Assembly (NCBI RefSeq): GCF_019976975.1
Contig: NZ_AP024630.1
Coordinates: forward strand, 2,976,001-3,040,000
DNA length: 64,000 bases
Reading direction: 5' to 3'
From: Arthrobacter sp. NtRootA1
Lineage (GTDB): Bacteria; Actinomycetota; Actinomycetes; Actinomycetales; Micrococcaceae
The notes under the pieces: model-generated
What the model was told of the DNA's origin: nothing
What the model saw: the letters and a program-made list of their open reading frames with translations, nothing else
The model's database searches: none
Position numbers and translations under genes: made by a program
Shown here: piece by piece, positions 53,706-63,076 of the stretch
How positions within the stretch are numbered: the stretch's first letter is position 1
Layout: the number at the start of each line of letters is the position of its first letter

Positions 53706-54557
53706 TTGGCTTTCGATACGTGGGGCCCGCAGGATCTATCCGCTCCTGCCAAACGCCAACTCCCTGAGGTAGCCGTCCAGCGCGGGATGGTCCTTGAAGA
53801 CGTCCAGTCCGGCTGGGTGGGCGAAGTCACCCGGGTGGAGAAATCCGGGGGAATGCACATCGTCTCCCTTGAGGACCGGCGTGGTAAAACCAAGTCCTTC
53901 CAACTAGGGTTTGGTTTCCTGCTTGAAGGGCAGGCCATCCGTCTCATGCCTCCGGCCGCAAAGGCTCCTGGTTCCCCTGTGCAGGCGGGTCGAACGGCAT
54001 CGGGGTCAGTAAGGGTCCTTGGCCAGCGTGCCCAAGTGGCCAAGGCGAGCCGTATTTGGGTGGAAGGCAAGCACGACGCAGAACTGGTGGAGAAAGTCTG
54101 GGGTGACGATCTCCGCGTTGAGGGCATCGTCGTCGAGCCGCTGCACGGCGTGGACGATCTCAAATCAGCTATTGCCGCATTCTCCCCCGGGCCAGGGCGC
54201 AGGCTCGGGATCCTGGTAGACCACCTCGTGGCGGGGTCAAAGGAATCACGCATCGCCGCAGAAGCCATGACAGTGCCCGGAGCCGCCGGAAACGTCCTAA
54301 TCGTGGGGCATCCGTATGTTGACGTCTGGCAAGCCATCCGGCCAAAAGTGCTGGGTATTGAGCGGTGGCCGGAAGTTGCGCGGGGCACTGACTGGAAGAC
54401 CGGGATTCTGACCGCTTTCGGTTGGCCCCACTCAACCGCCGAAGACATTGGACTCGGCTGGCAGCGCCTGCTTGGTGCGGTACGCAGCTACGCGGACTTG
54501 GAGGCCTCACTCCTGGGACGGGTGGAGGAAGTCATCGATTTCCTCACCACTCCCTGA
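53706..54557 (+). CDS. DUF3097 protein
   Basis: The 283-residue protein fits actinobacterial DUF3097: VQRGMVLEDVQSGWVGEVTR, IWVEGKHDAELVEKVWGDDL near 117-136 and VDHLVAGSKESRIAAEA. The GKHDAE and VDH segments are reminiscent of a Toprim-like fold. It starts at TTG 53706 behind AAGGGG. Function is unknown. It is divergent from hrcA. Confidence 0.85.
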   Translation: MAFDTWGPQDLSAPAKRQLPEVAVQRGMVLEDVQSGWVGEVTRVEKSGGMHIVSLEDRRGKTKSFQLGFGFLLEGQAIRLMPPAAKAPGSPVQAGRTASGSVRVLGQRAQVAKASRIWVEGKHDAELVEKVWGDDLRVEGIVVEPLHGVDDLKSAIAAFSPGPGRRLGILVDHLVAGSKESRIAAEAMTVPGAAGNVLIVGHPYVDVWQAIRPKVLGIERWPEVARGTDWKTGILTAFGWPHSTAEDIGLGWQRLLGAVRSYADLEASLLGRVEEVIDFLTTP

Positions 54558-54691
54558 CAGCCCTGTCCTGATTTACGTTCCTTGAGTGGCTTTTCCCGGA
54601 GATGTAACGGGGCGTTGGTCCCGGGAGGACCCGGGACCCAGTATTCTGGGACAGCAACACCGCAGCATCTTTACAGCAAAGGGAAGACACC

Positions 54692-55105
54692 GTGGCAGAG
54701 AACGCTCCTGAAGAACCGGGCAGCGCCGCTGGCCAGCCCCAGTACCATGGCGCGCCCGCGAACGCACTCCCACTGACGGCAAGCGAAGACCGGCAGTGGG
54801 CCACGTTGGCGCACTTCGGGGGAATTCTGGGATGCCTGCCGTCCCTGTTGATCTATCTGATCTTCCGTGACCGCGGACCGTTTACGGCACAGGAATCCAA
54901 GGAAGCCCTGAACTTCACGCTTCCTCCGACCATCGCGGCAGTCCTGGCAAACATCCTGGTTCTGCTTCCCGTGGTGGGCAATATCTTTGCAGTCATCGCC
55001 ACGGGCATCTGGGTAGCACTCACGTGCTTCTCAGTCTCAGCGGGTATTCGTGTCAATCACGGACAACCCCACCGCTACAAGCTCAACCTGCGCTGGATTA
55101 AGTAG
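54692..55105 (+). CDS. DUF4870 membrane protein
   Basis: The 137-residue protein has a polar N-terminus and then the DUF4870 (Tic20-like) pattern: WATLAHFGGILGCLPSLLIY, FTAQESKEALNFTL and two further helices with VLLPVVGNIFAVIATGIWV. Start GTG 54692. Function is unknown. Confidence 0.82.
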   Translation: MAENAPEEPGSAAGQPQYHGAPANALPLTASEDRQWATLAHFGGILGCLPSLLIYLIFRDRGPFTAQESKEALNFTLPPTIAAVLANILVLLPVVGNIFAVIATGIWVALTCFSVSAGIRVNHGQPHRYKLNLRWIK

Positions 55106-55120
55106 TTCCAGGCTTCCATG

Positions 55121-55152
55121 GGATTCTGCCGGCGATTAGTCCGGCAGGATCC
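55121..55152. terminator. Hairpin between DUF4870 gene and hemW
   Basis: GGATTCTGCCGG (55121-55132) and CCGGCAGGATCC (55141-55152) pair over 12 bp with one G-U wobble around an 8-nt loop. The hemW stop codon is in the loop. It probably terminates the convergent genes. Confidence 0.7.
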
Positions 55153-56365
55153 TGCGCACAACGGCGTCGGCCAGGAGTCGGCCTTTGAGCGTAAGAACCA
55201 GGCGACCCTTGAAGGCCGCACCCGGATCCACAAGCTCTTCAGCGATCAGTCCTGCCATCGCATGGCGGCCAACTTTATCCAACGCGTCAACGGACAAACC
55301 GGCACCTAGCCGAGCCTCAAGCATGATGCGCTCGACTTCGCGGGTTTCGGCGTCAAGCGTTTCCCTGCCAGCCGCAGGCGAGTCTCCGGCAGCCAGCCTG
55401 TTGGCATAAGCGGTGGGGTGCTTTACGTTCCACCAGCGGACCCCGCCCACGTGCGAGTGGGCGCCCGGACCGATCCCCCACCAATCGTCTCCCCGCCAAT
55501 AGGCAAGGTTGTGGCGGCAAGCCTGTTCAGGCGTTTTCGACCAATTGCTGACCTCGTACCAGGTCAGCCCAGCCTCCGAGATTAGTTGGTCGGCGAGCTC
55601 ATATTTGGCGGCGTGGTCGTCGTCGTCGATTCCGGGAACTTCGCCCCGACGGATTTGGGCAGCCAGCTTTGTGCCGTCCTCCACGATCAAGGCATAGGCG
55701 CTGATGTGATCTGGTTCGTAGGACAGGGCAGTCTCAAGGGACAGTTGCCAATCTGCCATCGACTCTCCCGGCGTGCCGTAGATAAGGTCAAGGCTAACGG
55801 CCAGGCCCGCCTCGCGCGCCCACTGGACCACCAGCGGAACACGGCTCGGGGTATGCGTGCGGTCCAGCACTTTGAGGACGTGCGGCACCGCGGACTGCAT
55901 GCCGAAAGAGACGCGCGTAAAGCCGGCATCAGCCAGCACCTTCAGCGATTCCGGCGTCACGGAGTCGGGGTTGGCTTCGGTGGTCACCTCTGCGCCCGGT
56001 TCGAGTCCCCAGTGCGCGACGGCGGCGCGAAGGATACGCGCCAAGTCCTCGGCCGGGAGCAACGTGGGTGTCCCCCCGCCGAAAAACACAGTGCTCAGTG
56101 GGCGCCTTGGCAGGCCGGAGGCATCCATGGCTGTGGCGGCAAAGTCCAATTCAGTGACAGCCGTGCCGGCATAAGCATCCTGCGACGCCCCACCACCCAG
56201 CTCCGTGGCCGTGTAGGTGTTGAAGTCGCAATAACCGCACCGCACCGCGCAGAACGGGATGTGCACGTACAGTCCGAACTTGCGGTGCTCGACGCCGGCC
56301 AGCGCCTGCGGGGGCAGCAAGCCATCCGCAGGTGCCGGGTCGCCCAAAGGAAGGACGCTGGGCAT
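55136..56365 (-). CDS. hemW: Radical SAM heme chaperone HemW
   Basis: HemW (409 residues) has the radical SAM cluster C39-AVR-C43-GY-C46 in HIPFCAVRCGYCDF, TVFFGGGTPTLL, and a C-terminal HemN-like domain. It lacks the coproporphyrinogen oxidase N-terminal signature, which supports HemW (heme insertion into respiratory enzymes) over HemN. It directly abuts lepA, as in many bacteria. Confidence 0.9.
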   Translation of the reverse strand: MPSVLPLGDPAPADGLLPPQALAGVEHRKFGLYVHIPFCAVRCGYCDFNTYTATELGGGASQDAYAGTAVTELDFAATAMDASGLPRRPLSTVFFGGGTPTLLPAEDLARILRAAVAHWGLEPGAEVTTEANPDSVTPESLKVLADAGFTRVSFGMQSAVPHVLKVLDRTHTPSRVPLVVQWAREAGLAVSLDLIYGTPGESMADWQLSLETALSYEPDHISAYALIVEDGTKLAAQIRRGEVPGIDDDDHAAKYELADQLISEAGLTWYEVSNWSKTPEQACRHNLAYWRGDDWWGIGPGAHSHVGGVRWWNVKHPTAYANRLAAGDSPAAGRETLDAETREVERIMLEARLGAGLSVDALDKVGRHAMAGLIAEELVDPGAAFKGRLVLTLKGRLLADAVVRRILPD

Positions 56366-58219
56366 CTACTTCTTGGCCTTGTCCTTGGACTCGTCGGTGG
56401 TCAGCGCGGCAATGAAAGCTTCCTGGGGAACTTCAACCCGGCCCACCATCTTCATGCGCTTCTTGCCTTCCTTCTGCTTCTCAAGCAGCTTGCGCTTACG
56501 GGTGATGTCACCGCCGTAGCACTTGGCAAGAACGTCCTTGCGGATGGCCCGAATGCTCTCGCGGGCAATAATGCGCGATCCAATGGCAGCCTGGATGGGC
56601 ACCTCGAACTGCTGGCGCGGGATGAGTTCACGGAGCTTGCCGGTCATCATTACACCGTAGGCGTAGGCCTTGTCACGGTGGGTGATGGCGCTGAAAGCAT
56701 CCACTTGTTCGCCCTGGAGAAGGATGTCCACCTTCACGAGGTCAGCGACCTGTTCGCCGTCGGCTTTCCAGTCCAGGGATGCGTAACCGCGTGTCTTGGA
56801 CTTCAGGAGGTCGAAGAAGTCGAAGACGATTTCGGCAAGCGGGATCCAGTAGCGCAGCTCTACGCGGTCTTCGGACAAGTAGTCCATGCCACGCATCTGG
56901 CCACGACGGCTCTGGCAGAGCTCCATGATGGATCCCACGAACTCGTTGGGCGCCAGGATCGTAGCGGACACCATGGGTTCGCGGACTTCGGCGATCTTGC
57001 CTGTGGGATATTCGCTGGGATTGGTCACATGGACAACCTTCTTGTCCTCCAGCGTTACCTCGTACTCCACGTTGGGAGCCGTAGAGATGAGATCGAGGTT
57101 GTACTCGCGCTCAAGGCGCTCACGGGTGATTTCGAGGTGGAGCAGACCCAGGAAGCCAACACGGAAGCCGAAGCCCAACGCGGCGGACGTCTCGGGCTCA
57201 TAGACCAGGGCGGCGTCGTTGAGCATCAGCTTCTCGAGGGCGTCGCGGAGCACCGGATAGTCAGTTCCATCAAGCGGGTACAGACCCGAGAAAACCATGG
57301 GCTTCGCGTCGGCGTAGCCGCTGAGCGACTCCGATGCCGGCTTGGCGAGGTTGGTTACGGTATCGCCAACCTTGGACTGGCGAACATCCTTCACGCCGGT
57401 GATGAGGTATCCCACTTCACCTACGCCAAGGCCCTTGGACGGTGTGGGCTCGGGGGAACTGACACCGATCTCCAGGAGCTCGTGCGTGGCACGGGTAGAC
57501 ATCATCTGGATGCGTTCCCGGGGATGCAGCATGCCATCCACCACGCGGACGTAGGTGACCACGCCGCGGTAAGTGTCATAGACGGAGTCGAAGATCATGG
57601 CACGTGCCGGAGCATCGGGATTGCCAACGGGGGCCGGCAGGTCACGGACGATTTTGTCCAGCAACGCTTCCACGCCTACTCCGGTCTTGCCTGAAACCTT
57701 GAGGACATCTTCCGGGTCTCCGCCAATAAGGTTGGCCAGTTCCGCCGCGTACTTCTCAGGCTGGGCTGCCGGGAGGTCGATCTTGTTCAGCACCGGGATG
57801 ATAGTGAGGTTGTTCTCCATCGCCAGGTAGAGGTTGGCAAGCGTCTGGGCTTCGATGCCCTGCGCTGCGTCAACCAGCAGCACGGCGCCTTCACAGGCTG
57901 CCAGGGAACGTGAAACCTCGTAGGTGAAGTCGACGTGGCCAGGAGTATCGATCATGTTGAGGGCGTAGCTGGTGCCATCGAGTTCCCACGGCATACGCAC
58001 TGCCTGGGACTTGATAGTGATGCCGCGCTCACGTTCGATATCCATACGGTCCAGATACTGGGCCTTCATGTCGCGCTGTTGAACGACGCCGGTGTACTGC
58101 AGCATGCGGTCGGCCAGGGTGGACTTACCGTGGTCGATGTGGGCGATGATGCAGAAGTTCCGGATGATGGCCGGATCTGTTGCGGCGGGCACCGGTGCGG
58201 TGCGGGCCATGGGAGACAC
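56366..58219 (-). CDS. lepA: Elongation factor 4 (back-translocating GTPase)
   Basis: LepA (617 residues) is a translational GTPase with G1 [10 protein letters not shown]3 DTPGHVDF and G4 NKIDLP. It also has EF-G-like domains and the LepA-specific C-terminal domain ([20 protein letters not shown]). GTG 58219 has AAGGA about 7 bases upstream. It is in an operon with hemW. Confidence 0.96.
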   Translation of the reverse strand: MSPMARTAPVPAATDPAIIRNFCIIAHIDHGKSTLADRMLQYTGVVQQRDMKAQYLDRMDIERERGITIKSQAVRMPWELDGTSYALNMIDTPGHVDFTYEVSRSLAACEGAVLLVDAAQGIEAQTLANLYLAMENNLTIIPVLNKIDLPAAQPEKYAAELANLIGGDPEDVLKVSGKTGVGVEALLDKIVRDLPAPVGNPDAPARAMIFDSVYDTYRGVVTYVRVVDGMLHPRERIQMMSTRATHELLEIGVSSPEPTPSKGLGVGEVGYLITGVKDVRQSKVGDTVTNLAKPASESLSGYADAKPMVFSGLYPLDGTDYPVLRDALEKLMLNDAALVYEPETSAALGFGFRVGFLGLLHLEITRERLEREYNLDLISTAPNVEYEVTLEDKKVVHVTNPSEYPTGKIAEVREPMVSATILAPNEFVGSIMELCQSRRGQMRGMDYLSEDRVELRYWIPLAEIVFDFFDLLKSKTRGYASLDWKADGEQVADLVKVDILLQGEQVDAFSAITHRDKAYAYGVMMTGKLRELIPRQQFEVPIQAAIGSRIIARESIRAIRKDVLAKCYGGDITRKRKLLEKQKEGKKRMKMVGRVEVPQEAFIAALTTDESKDKAKK

Positions 58220-58421
58220 GCAGGATCCTTACTGTCGACACTCGCACGGCAAATCCACCGGCCAGGCAAAGGCCAGCCGGGACACGCCGCGCATCTGATC
58301 CTCTAGTCTCCCACGAACCGGCCGTTCACCGTACATTCCTGCCGGAGCAGTACATTCCAGGCGGACTAGATGAAACGCTGTGGACCTTGGCTTGGCAAAC
58401 CATCGCGGTAGCGTTGTCGGC

Positions 58422-58967
58422 ATGGCATTGGACTTGCGCCCATGGGGCAAACTCATCCTTCGATCCCTCAGGGCGCTCGGCGGCAGCAGTACGACTACTA
58501 GTAGGAAGAACGCTCCAACTGGTTCCCGTCGGAAGCAAATCCGGCAACCCGCCGTCGGAAATCAAGCCGCCGCCTACCCAGGCGACTTCAATGGCGTCGC
58601 GAAACTGCACTACTCCCCCAAGCCTGATGGTCGGCCCGATCCCGGTGAAATTGTGTGGACCTGGGTTCCGTATGAAGAGGACTTCTCACAGGGCAAGGAC
58701 CGCCCGGTGCTGTTGGTTGGCAGGGATGGCGAATGGCTCCTGGGCCTCATGCTGACATCCAAGGACCACGACAACGGCAGGCGGGCAGGGGATTACGTTG
58801 ATGTTGGGGTGGGACAATGGGACCGTCAAGGGCGGCCGAGTGAAGTCAAACTGGACCGCGTGATCCGGGTGAGCCCTCATGCGATCCGGCGCGAAGGTGC
58901 AGTCCTCAGCAAGCCAGCATTTCTGGAGGTGTCCCGCGCCCTGAGGGACCGACACGGCTGGAGCTGA
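58422..58967 (+). CDS. PemK/MazF-like protein
   Basis: The 181-residue protein has a basic N-terminal half and then a PemK/MazF-type beta barrel: DPGEIVWTWVPYEEDFSQGKDRPVLLVGRDGEWL, where the P-x-GRPVLV-like segment is recognisable, and a late VIRVSPHAIRREGAVLS. MazF toxins cut mRNA, but no antitoxin gene is next to it. Such long solitary PemK-like proteins are common in actinobacteria and may not be toxins. Start at ATG 58422 is uncertain. Confidence 0.6.
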   Translation: MALDLRPWGKLILRSLRALGGSSTTTSRKNAPTGSRRKQIRQPAVGNQAAAYPGDFNGVAKLHYSPKPDGRPDPGEIVWTWVPYEEDFSQGKDRPVLLVGRDGEWLLGLMLTSKDHDNGRRAGDYVDVGVGQWDRQGRPSEVKLDRVIRVSPHAIRREGAVLSKPAFLEVSRALRDRHGWS

Positions 58968-59135
58968 CCAGCGCGTCCACACTGGGCCGCGCTTTCTGCT
59001 ATCCTTTATAGCTGTGTGTCCGTGCAGGTCGACGGCCACTCATGGTTGGCTGCCATAGGCATCCCCACGCCGCTCAGTCGATGGCCAACCTGAAAACCCT
59101 CTAGACCATTTCCGCATTAAAAAGAGAGTTCATAC

Positions 59136-59396
59136 GTGGCTAATATCAAGTCCCAGAAGAAGCGCATCCTCACCAACGAGAAGGCTCGCCTGCGTAACAA
59201 CGCCGTCAAGTCCGAGCTGAAGACGGCCATCCGCGCCGTTGCCAACGCCGTTGAGTCTGCTGACAAGGATGCTGCTGCAACTGCACTTGTTGCTGCCAGC
59301 CGGAAGCTGGACAAGGCTGTCAGCAAGGGCGTTATTCACAAGAACAACGCTGCAAACCGCAAGTCGGCGATCTCCAAGAAGGTCAACGCACTCTAA
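59136..59396 (+). CDS. rpsT: 30S ribosomal protein S20
   Basis: S20 (86 residues) begins [20 protein letters not shown] and is strongly basic and helical, as expected. GTG 59136 follows AAAGAGAG. The 168-bp leader contains GGTTGGC/GCCAACC arms (59044-59050, 59084-59090), which could be part of an S20 autoregulatory leader. It is a single gene between strong signals. Confidence 0.97.
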   Translation: MANIKSQKKRILTNEKARLRNNAVKSELKTAIRAVANAVESADKDAAATALVAASRKLDKAVSKGVIHKNNAANRKSAISKKVNAL

Positions 59397-59422
59397 GGTT
59401 TTTCCAGTTCGACTGAGCTGAT

Positions 59423-59456
59423 CAAAAGGCCGGCACCCATGGGTGCCGGCCTTTTG
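59423..59456. terminator. Terminator between rpsT and holA
   Basis: CAAAAGGCCGGCACCC and its perfect complement form a 34-nt palindrome centred on ATGGGT, with A-rich and T-rich flanks on both sides, so it can terminate in both directions. It serves convergent rpsT and holA. Confidence 0.93.
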
Positions 59457-59489
59457 GGTTAACCGACAGCCGCCGTGAACGCGCCAGCT

Positions 59490-60506
59490 TCAGCGGCGGC
59501 TGGCCGACGTGGCAATAACCGTGACCGCGTGCTCCACGGCGTAAACCGGGTCACGCGACTCACCCTTCACCTGGGCATCGGCCTCAGCGATGACCTGGAT
59601 GGAGCGGATCAGGCCTTCCGGGGTCCAACGGCGGACATCGCGCTGGGCCTGCTCCACAAGCCAGGGCTGCATTCCCAAGTTCCTGGCGATGGTGGCCGAC
59701 GATCCTTGGGCTCCGGCAACCTTGGCCAACGTGCGGAGCTTTGCCGCAAGCGCAGCCACCAAGGGGACAGGATCAACCCCGGTGGAGAGGGCATGCCGCA
59801 AGGTGGACAAAGCCACTGGTCCGTTGCCCGCCATCGCAGCATCGGCCACCTTGAAGGCCGTAGCTTCCACCCGGCCACCGTAGTAGCGCTCCACGGTTTC
59901 GGCCGTGACAGCTGTGGTGGCGTCGGCAATCAGCTGGTTGCAAGCGGCGGCAAGCTCGGACAGATTGGCGCCCACTGCATTGACCAAGGCCTGGACAGCC
60001 TCGCCCTCAATCCGGCGACCACCGGCCTTGAACTCCGAGACAACAAACGCCGTTTTGTCCGCGTCCTTCTTAAGCGGCTGGCAATCGATCACAGGCCATC
60101 CAGCAGATTTCACTGCGTCAAGCAGCTTCTTCCCGCGAACGCCACCGGCATGGCGAAGCACCAAAACCACATCCTGTTCGGGATGGGCCAAGTAGGACAA
60201 GCAGTCGGCCAGGAACGCATCATTCATGGCTTCCAGGCCTTCAACTTCAATGAGCTTTCCCTCGCCGAACAGAGACGGGGTTACAGTCATGGCCAATGAC
60301 CCGGCCTCATAGGAGCCCGCGTTCAGCCTGCTCAGTTCAACATCCGGAGTCGCGGTGCGCACTTGGGACCTGATGCGGTCCATGGCCCGGATACCGAGGT
60401 ATTCCTCCGGTCCGGTGATGAGCACCACAGCGGCCGGGGTCGCGTCCCGCCAGCTGATGTTGTTCGCAGCGACGCTCTTGGCCCGCGTATTTTGGGCAGC
60501 AGCCAC
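59490..60506 (-). CDS. holA: DNA polymerase III subunit delta
   Basis: HolA (338 residues) is the clamp-loader delta subunit. It has an N-terminal AAA+-like part (VVLITGPEEYLGIRAMDRIR, VLRHAGGVRGKKLLDAV) and a C-terminal collar domain with LVEQAQRDVRRWTPEGL. GTG 60506 has GGAAGG about 7 bases upstream. It follows comEC at a distance, in the usual comEA-comEC-holA order, although a plus-strand lipoprotein gene interrupts. Confidence 0.92.
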   Translation of the reverse strand: MAAAQNTRAKSVAANNISWRDATPAAVVLITGPEEYLGIRAMDRIRSQVRTATPDVELSRLNAGSYEAGSLAMTVTPSLFGEGKLIEVEGLEAMNDAFLADCLSYLAHPEQDVVLVLRHAGGVRGKKLLDAVKSAGWPVIDCQPLKKDADKTAFVVSEFKAGGRRIEGEAVQALVNAVGANLSELAAACNQLIADATTAVTAETVERYYGGRVEATAFKVADAAMAGNGPVALSTLRHALSTGVDPVPLVAALAAKLRTLAKVAGAQGSSATIARNLGMQPWLVEQAQRDVRRWTPEGLIRSIQVIAEADAQVKGESRDPVYAVEHAVTVIATSASRR

Positions 60507-60532
60507 AGATGCTTCCTTCCGGAGGATTTTTT

Positions 60533-60549
60533 GCAGACTTCAAGTCTGC
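60533..60549. promoter_or_regulatory. Palindrome between holA and lipoprotein gene
   Basis: GCAGACTT-C-AAGTCTGC is a perfect palindrome with 8-bp arms in the 215-bp gap between divergent holA and the lipoprotein gene, 26 bp ahead of holA. Candidate operator or a small hairpin in the holA leader. Confidence 0.35.
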
Positions 60550-60721
60550 CATGCCTTGGCGACGGGGACGCCCTGCAGTTGCGGTCAGACTTTTCCACCT
60601 TGAGGGGTGTCCATGGGTTGGATCTTCCCCCGTCCTGCGGCACGTTTCGGAGAATCTCCCTACTAGGTGTGTGTTAGGGCGCAGCGGGCAAGCTGCTACA
60701 GGCACCTGTAAGGGGATACCA

Positions 60722-61441
60722 ATGTACAAGAAATCACTGCTGGGCCTCGGGGTCGTAGCAATAGTTGGGATGGCGCTGGGTGCATGCTCAGGACCTGGAA
60801 CATCGCCGGACACAACTTCGGCTCCGCCCAGTGAGAAGGCAGCGGAGGCGAAGCGGTACAGCAACGGGGAATTACTGGACTTGGTCAAGCAGATCAAGAC
60901 CGCCGCTGGCACCAGCCTGACCGCGGTCTCCGGCGAAGAACTTTCCAGCCAGGAGAACCCGATGAAGGAACTACTTGCCTTGATGACCATCGAACCTGCA
61001 GATTGCAAGGCACTAGGCGCCCTGGGCTCATCACAGACCATTGCCGGATCCACGACGGCTGGAGGGGCATCAGTTGACACAGCGGGAGGATTGATGAGCG
61101 GCATTACTTTTGTCTCCGGTGTGGACGCCGACGCACTCCACAACGCGATCAAGAACAACAAGTCCCAAGCTGCGGCGTGCGAAAATATCACACTCTCCAT
61201 GGCGGGGCAGTCAATGGAAATGACGACAAAACCAGTCGATGGCGTCGGCTCTGTACCTGACACCATGGCCTACAAGACGGCTATCAGCCTGCCCGATGGC
61301 AGGGCGCAGTCCACGTTCATCGCCTACGCCGTCAAGGACGGAGTGTTGATCACTGCCACAGCGTCCGGGCAAAACGCTGACGCAACCGGTGCCGCCGCAG
61401 TAGGTGCGCTCATGGATCAAGCAGCGGCGCTTATCAAATAA
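60722..61441 (+). CDS. Secreted lipoprotein, function unknown
   Basis: The 239-residue protein has a signal peptide with lipobox LGAC (residues about 17-20). A Ser/Thr/Pro linker follows, and a mature domain with two conserved-looking Cys (PADCKAL and AACENIT) resembles PknH-like extracellular sensor domains. ATG 60722 follows AAGGGG; the longer open frame is not protein-like. The ligand is unknown. It is inserted between holA and comEC on the opposite strand. Confidence 0.7.
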   Translation: MYKKSLLGLGVVAIVGMALGACSGPGTSPDTTSAPPSEKAAEAKRYSNGELLDLVKQIKTAAGTSLTAVSGEELSSQENPMKELLALMTIEPADCKALGALGSSQTIAGSTTAGGASVDTAGGLMSGITFVSGVDADALHNAIKNNKSQAAACENITLSMAGQSMEMTTKPVDGVGSVPDTMAYKTAISLPDGRAQSTFIAYAVKDGVLITATASGQNADATGAAAVGALMDQAAALIK

Positions 61442-61486
61442 CCACCTCAACCCGAGACACTTGTATCAGGACGTGCGTAATAAGCG

Positions 61487-63076
61487 CTACTTCCTTTGCA
61501 GTCTTTCCAAAACAAGCATCACCCGATGGTGAAGGACCTTAATCCGCAGAAGCATGCCGCTTGGATGCAGGACTGTCCAGACAATGAGTATGGTGACCAC
61601 TGAAGCGACGGACATGGCAATGATGCCCGCCGGACCTTCGGCCCATGGAAGTGCCGCGCCCGGTAATCCGGCAAAGAACCGCGCGATACCCGCCACGCCA
61701 CTCGCGCTGGCACCGGCCAACCCGATCGGAATCGCCGCGGCCCAGGGATGAATCGCGGAGAGTGGCACGGCCAAGGTCCCCAGAATGGTTATGGGAGCCA
61801 CGAGCGGACCAGCGATCACGTTTGCAAGAAGCGCATACGGTGAGAACTGCGGTTGGAGTGCCACGATGATCGGCCCACACAGCACTTGCGCGGACAGCGG
61901 CACGGAGACCCCCACAGCCAACCATTTGGGAATCACGTCAGGAAACCACGACGCAATACGGCTGGCAAGCAGCACGATGCCAAGCGTGGCCAGAACTGAG
62001 AGGAGAAATCCAAAGTTGCTGGCAAGAGTGGGATCCAGCAACAGAAGAACAACCGTTGCCAAGCAGAGGAAAGTTAGCGGCCTCCCCCGTAACCCGCCCG
62101 TCAATGCAACCATCCCGACAAATCCCATCACGGCTGCCCGCAAGACACTGGGCTCCGGTCCCACCAACACTACGAAGGCGGCAAGCCCACAGCCGGCGAA
62201 CGCAGCGGCCAGAGGACGTGTCAGTCTGAGGCACCTCGCAACCAGGATGAAGCCGCCCAAAATGAGACTGCAATTCGCGCCGCTGACCGCCGTTAAATGG
62301 ACCATTCCGGTCGATTTCATGTCCGCTTCCAGGCTCTCCGGAAGCGAGCTGGTATCACCGGTCACCATGCCTGGCAGCAGCCCGGCGGCGTCGGGAGGCA
62401 ACCAACCTGCGGCATCCCGTAACTGCTCGCGCAGCTTGGCGGCCGGGTCTTGCAGATCGAAGGCAGAGTCCATCACAACCGGTCCGCTGGAGGCTGTCAG
62501 TATCGCCGCTTCTGATTGTCCGGGCCGGATTTCCTTGAGCGTGCCAGTTGTTCTCACACGCTGTCCGGGGCTTATGTCCTGCCACGCGTCGTCACCGATG
62601 ACGACAAGGGCGGCAAAACCCCGAATCACGTTCCCTTCGGTGGTGAGGCTGTCCAGACTCGCGGGAACCGACCACCGGGTGTCGCTGGAATGCGCGGGCT
62701 GGGGTACAGCAGAAGGGCTGCCCGTGACCCGGATCTGGATGACCACACCGGCGTGAGCGTCGACGGCCGCAGCGAGGGGTCCTTGGTCCCGCTTGCCCGC
62801 AGCCACGGCACAATGCCCGGCAGCCACGGCACCAAGCACACAGGCCAAGGCGAGAGTGGCCGGAACTGTCCTGGCACGTGAGGCCCCCGTTGCCCGCAGG
62901 CGCGAATACAGCAGCAAAGCGATGGCGGCAGCGGCAAGGGCCGCACCCATAGCCGCCGACCACGCAGCGGCGAAAACACTGCCAGCAAGTGCCGTGGCCC
63001 ATGTGAGAAACACGGCGGGGACCAACCGGAGATCCAGACGCCTCAGCAACCGATCGTCGTCTGAATCCTCAGCCAC
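61487..63076 (-). CDS. comEC: ComEC/Rec2 family competence protein, short form
   Basis: The 529-residue membrane protein has an N-terminal DUF4131-like region and the ComEC channel domain: TGMVHLTAVSGANCSLILGG, RAAVMGFVGMVALTGGLRG and about ten helices. Full ComEC proteins continue with a metallo-beta-lactamase-like nuclease domain of about 250 residues; this one ends at LERLQRK with no such domain. It would form the inner-membrane DNA import channel. GTG 63076 overlaps the comEA stop by 8 bp. Confidence 0.88.
   Translation of the reverse strand: MAEDSDDDRLLRRLDLRLVPAVFLTWATALAGSVFAAAWSAAMGAALAAAAIALLLYSRLRATGASRARTVPATLALACVLGAVAAGHCAVAAGKRDQGPLAAAVDAHAGVVIQIRVTGSPSAVPQPAHSSDTRWSVPASLDSLTTEGNVIRGFAALVVIGDDAWQDISPGQRVRTTGTLKEIRPGQSEAAILTASSGPVVMDSAFDLQDPAAKLREQLRDAAGWLPPDAAGLLPGMVTGDTSSLPESLEADMKSTGMVHLTAVSGANCSLILGGFILVARCLRLTRPLAAAFAGCGLAAFVVLVGPEPSVLRAAVMGFVGMVALTGGLRGRPLTFLCLATVVLLLLDPTLASNFGFLLSVLATLGIVLLASRIASWFPDVIPKWLAVGVSVPLSAQVLCGPIIVALQPQFSPYALLANVIAGPLVAPITILGTLAVPLSAIHPWAAAIPIGLAGASASGVAGIARFFAGLPGAALPWAEGPAGIIAMSVASVVTILIVWTVLHPSGMLLRIKVLHHRVMLVLERLQRK

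Noticed and set aside
55586..57694. 702-codon plus-strand frame opposite lepA and hemW
   Set aside because: It spans two certain genes antisense and shows no motif.
59044..59090. GGTTGGC/GCCAACC arms as a riboswitch in the rpsT leader
   Set aside because: Only 7-bp arms and no match to a known riboswitch; noted with rpsT as a possible S20 autoregulatory fold.
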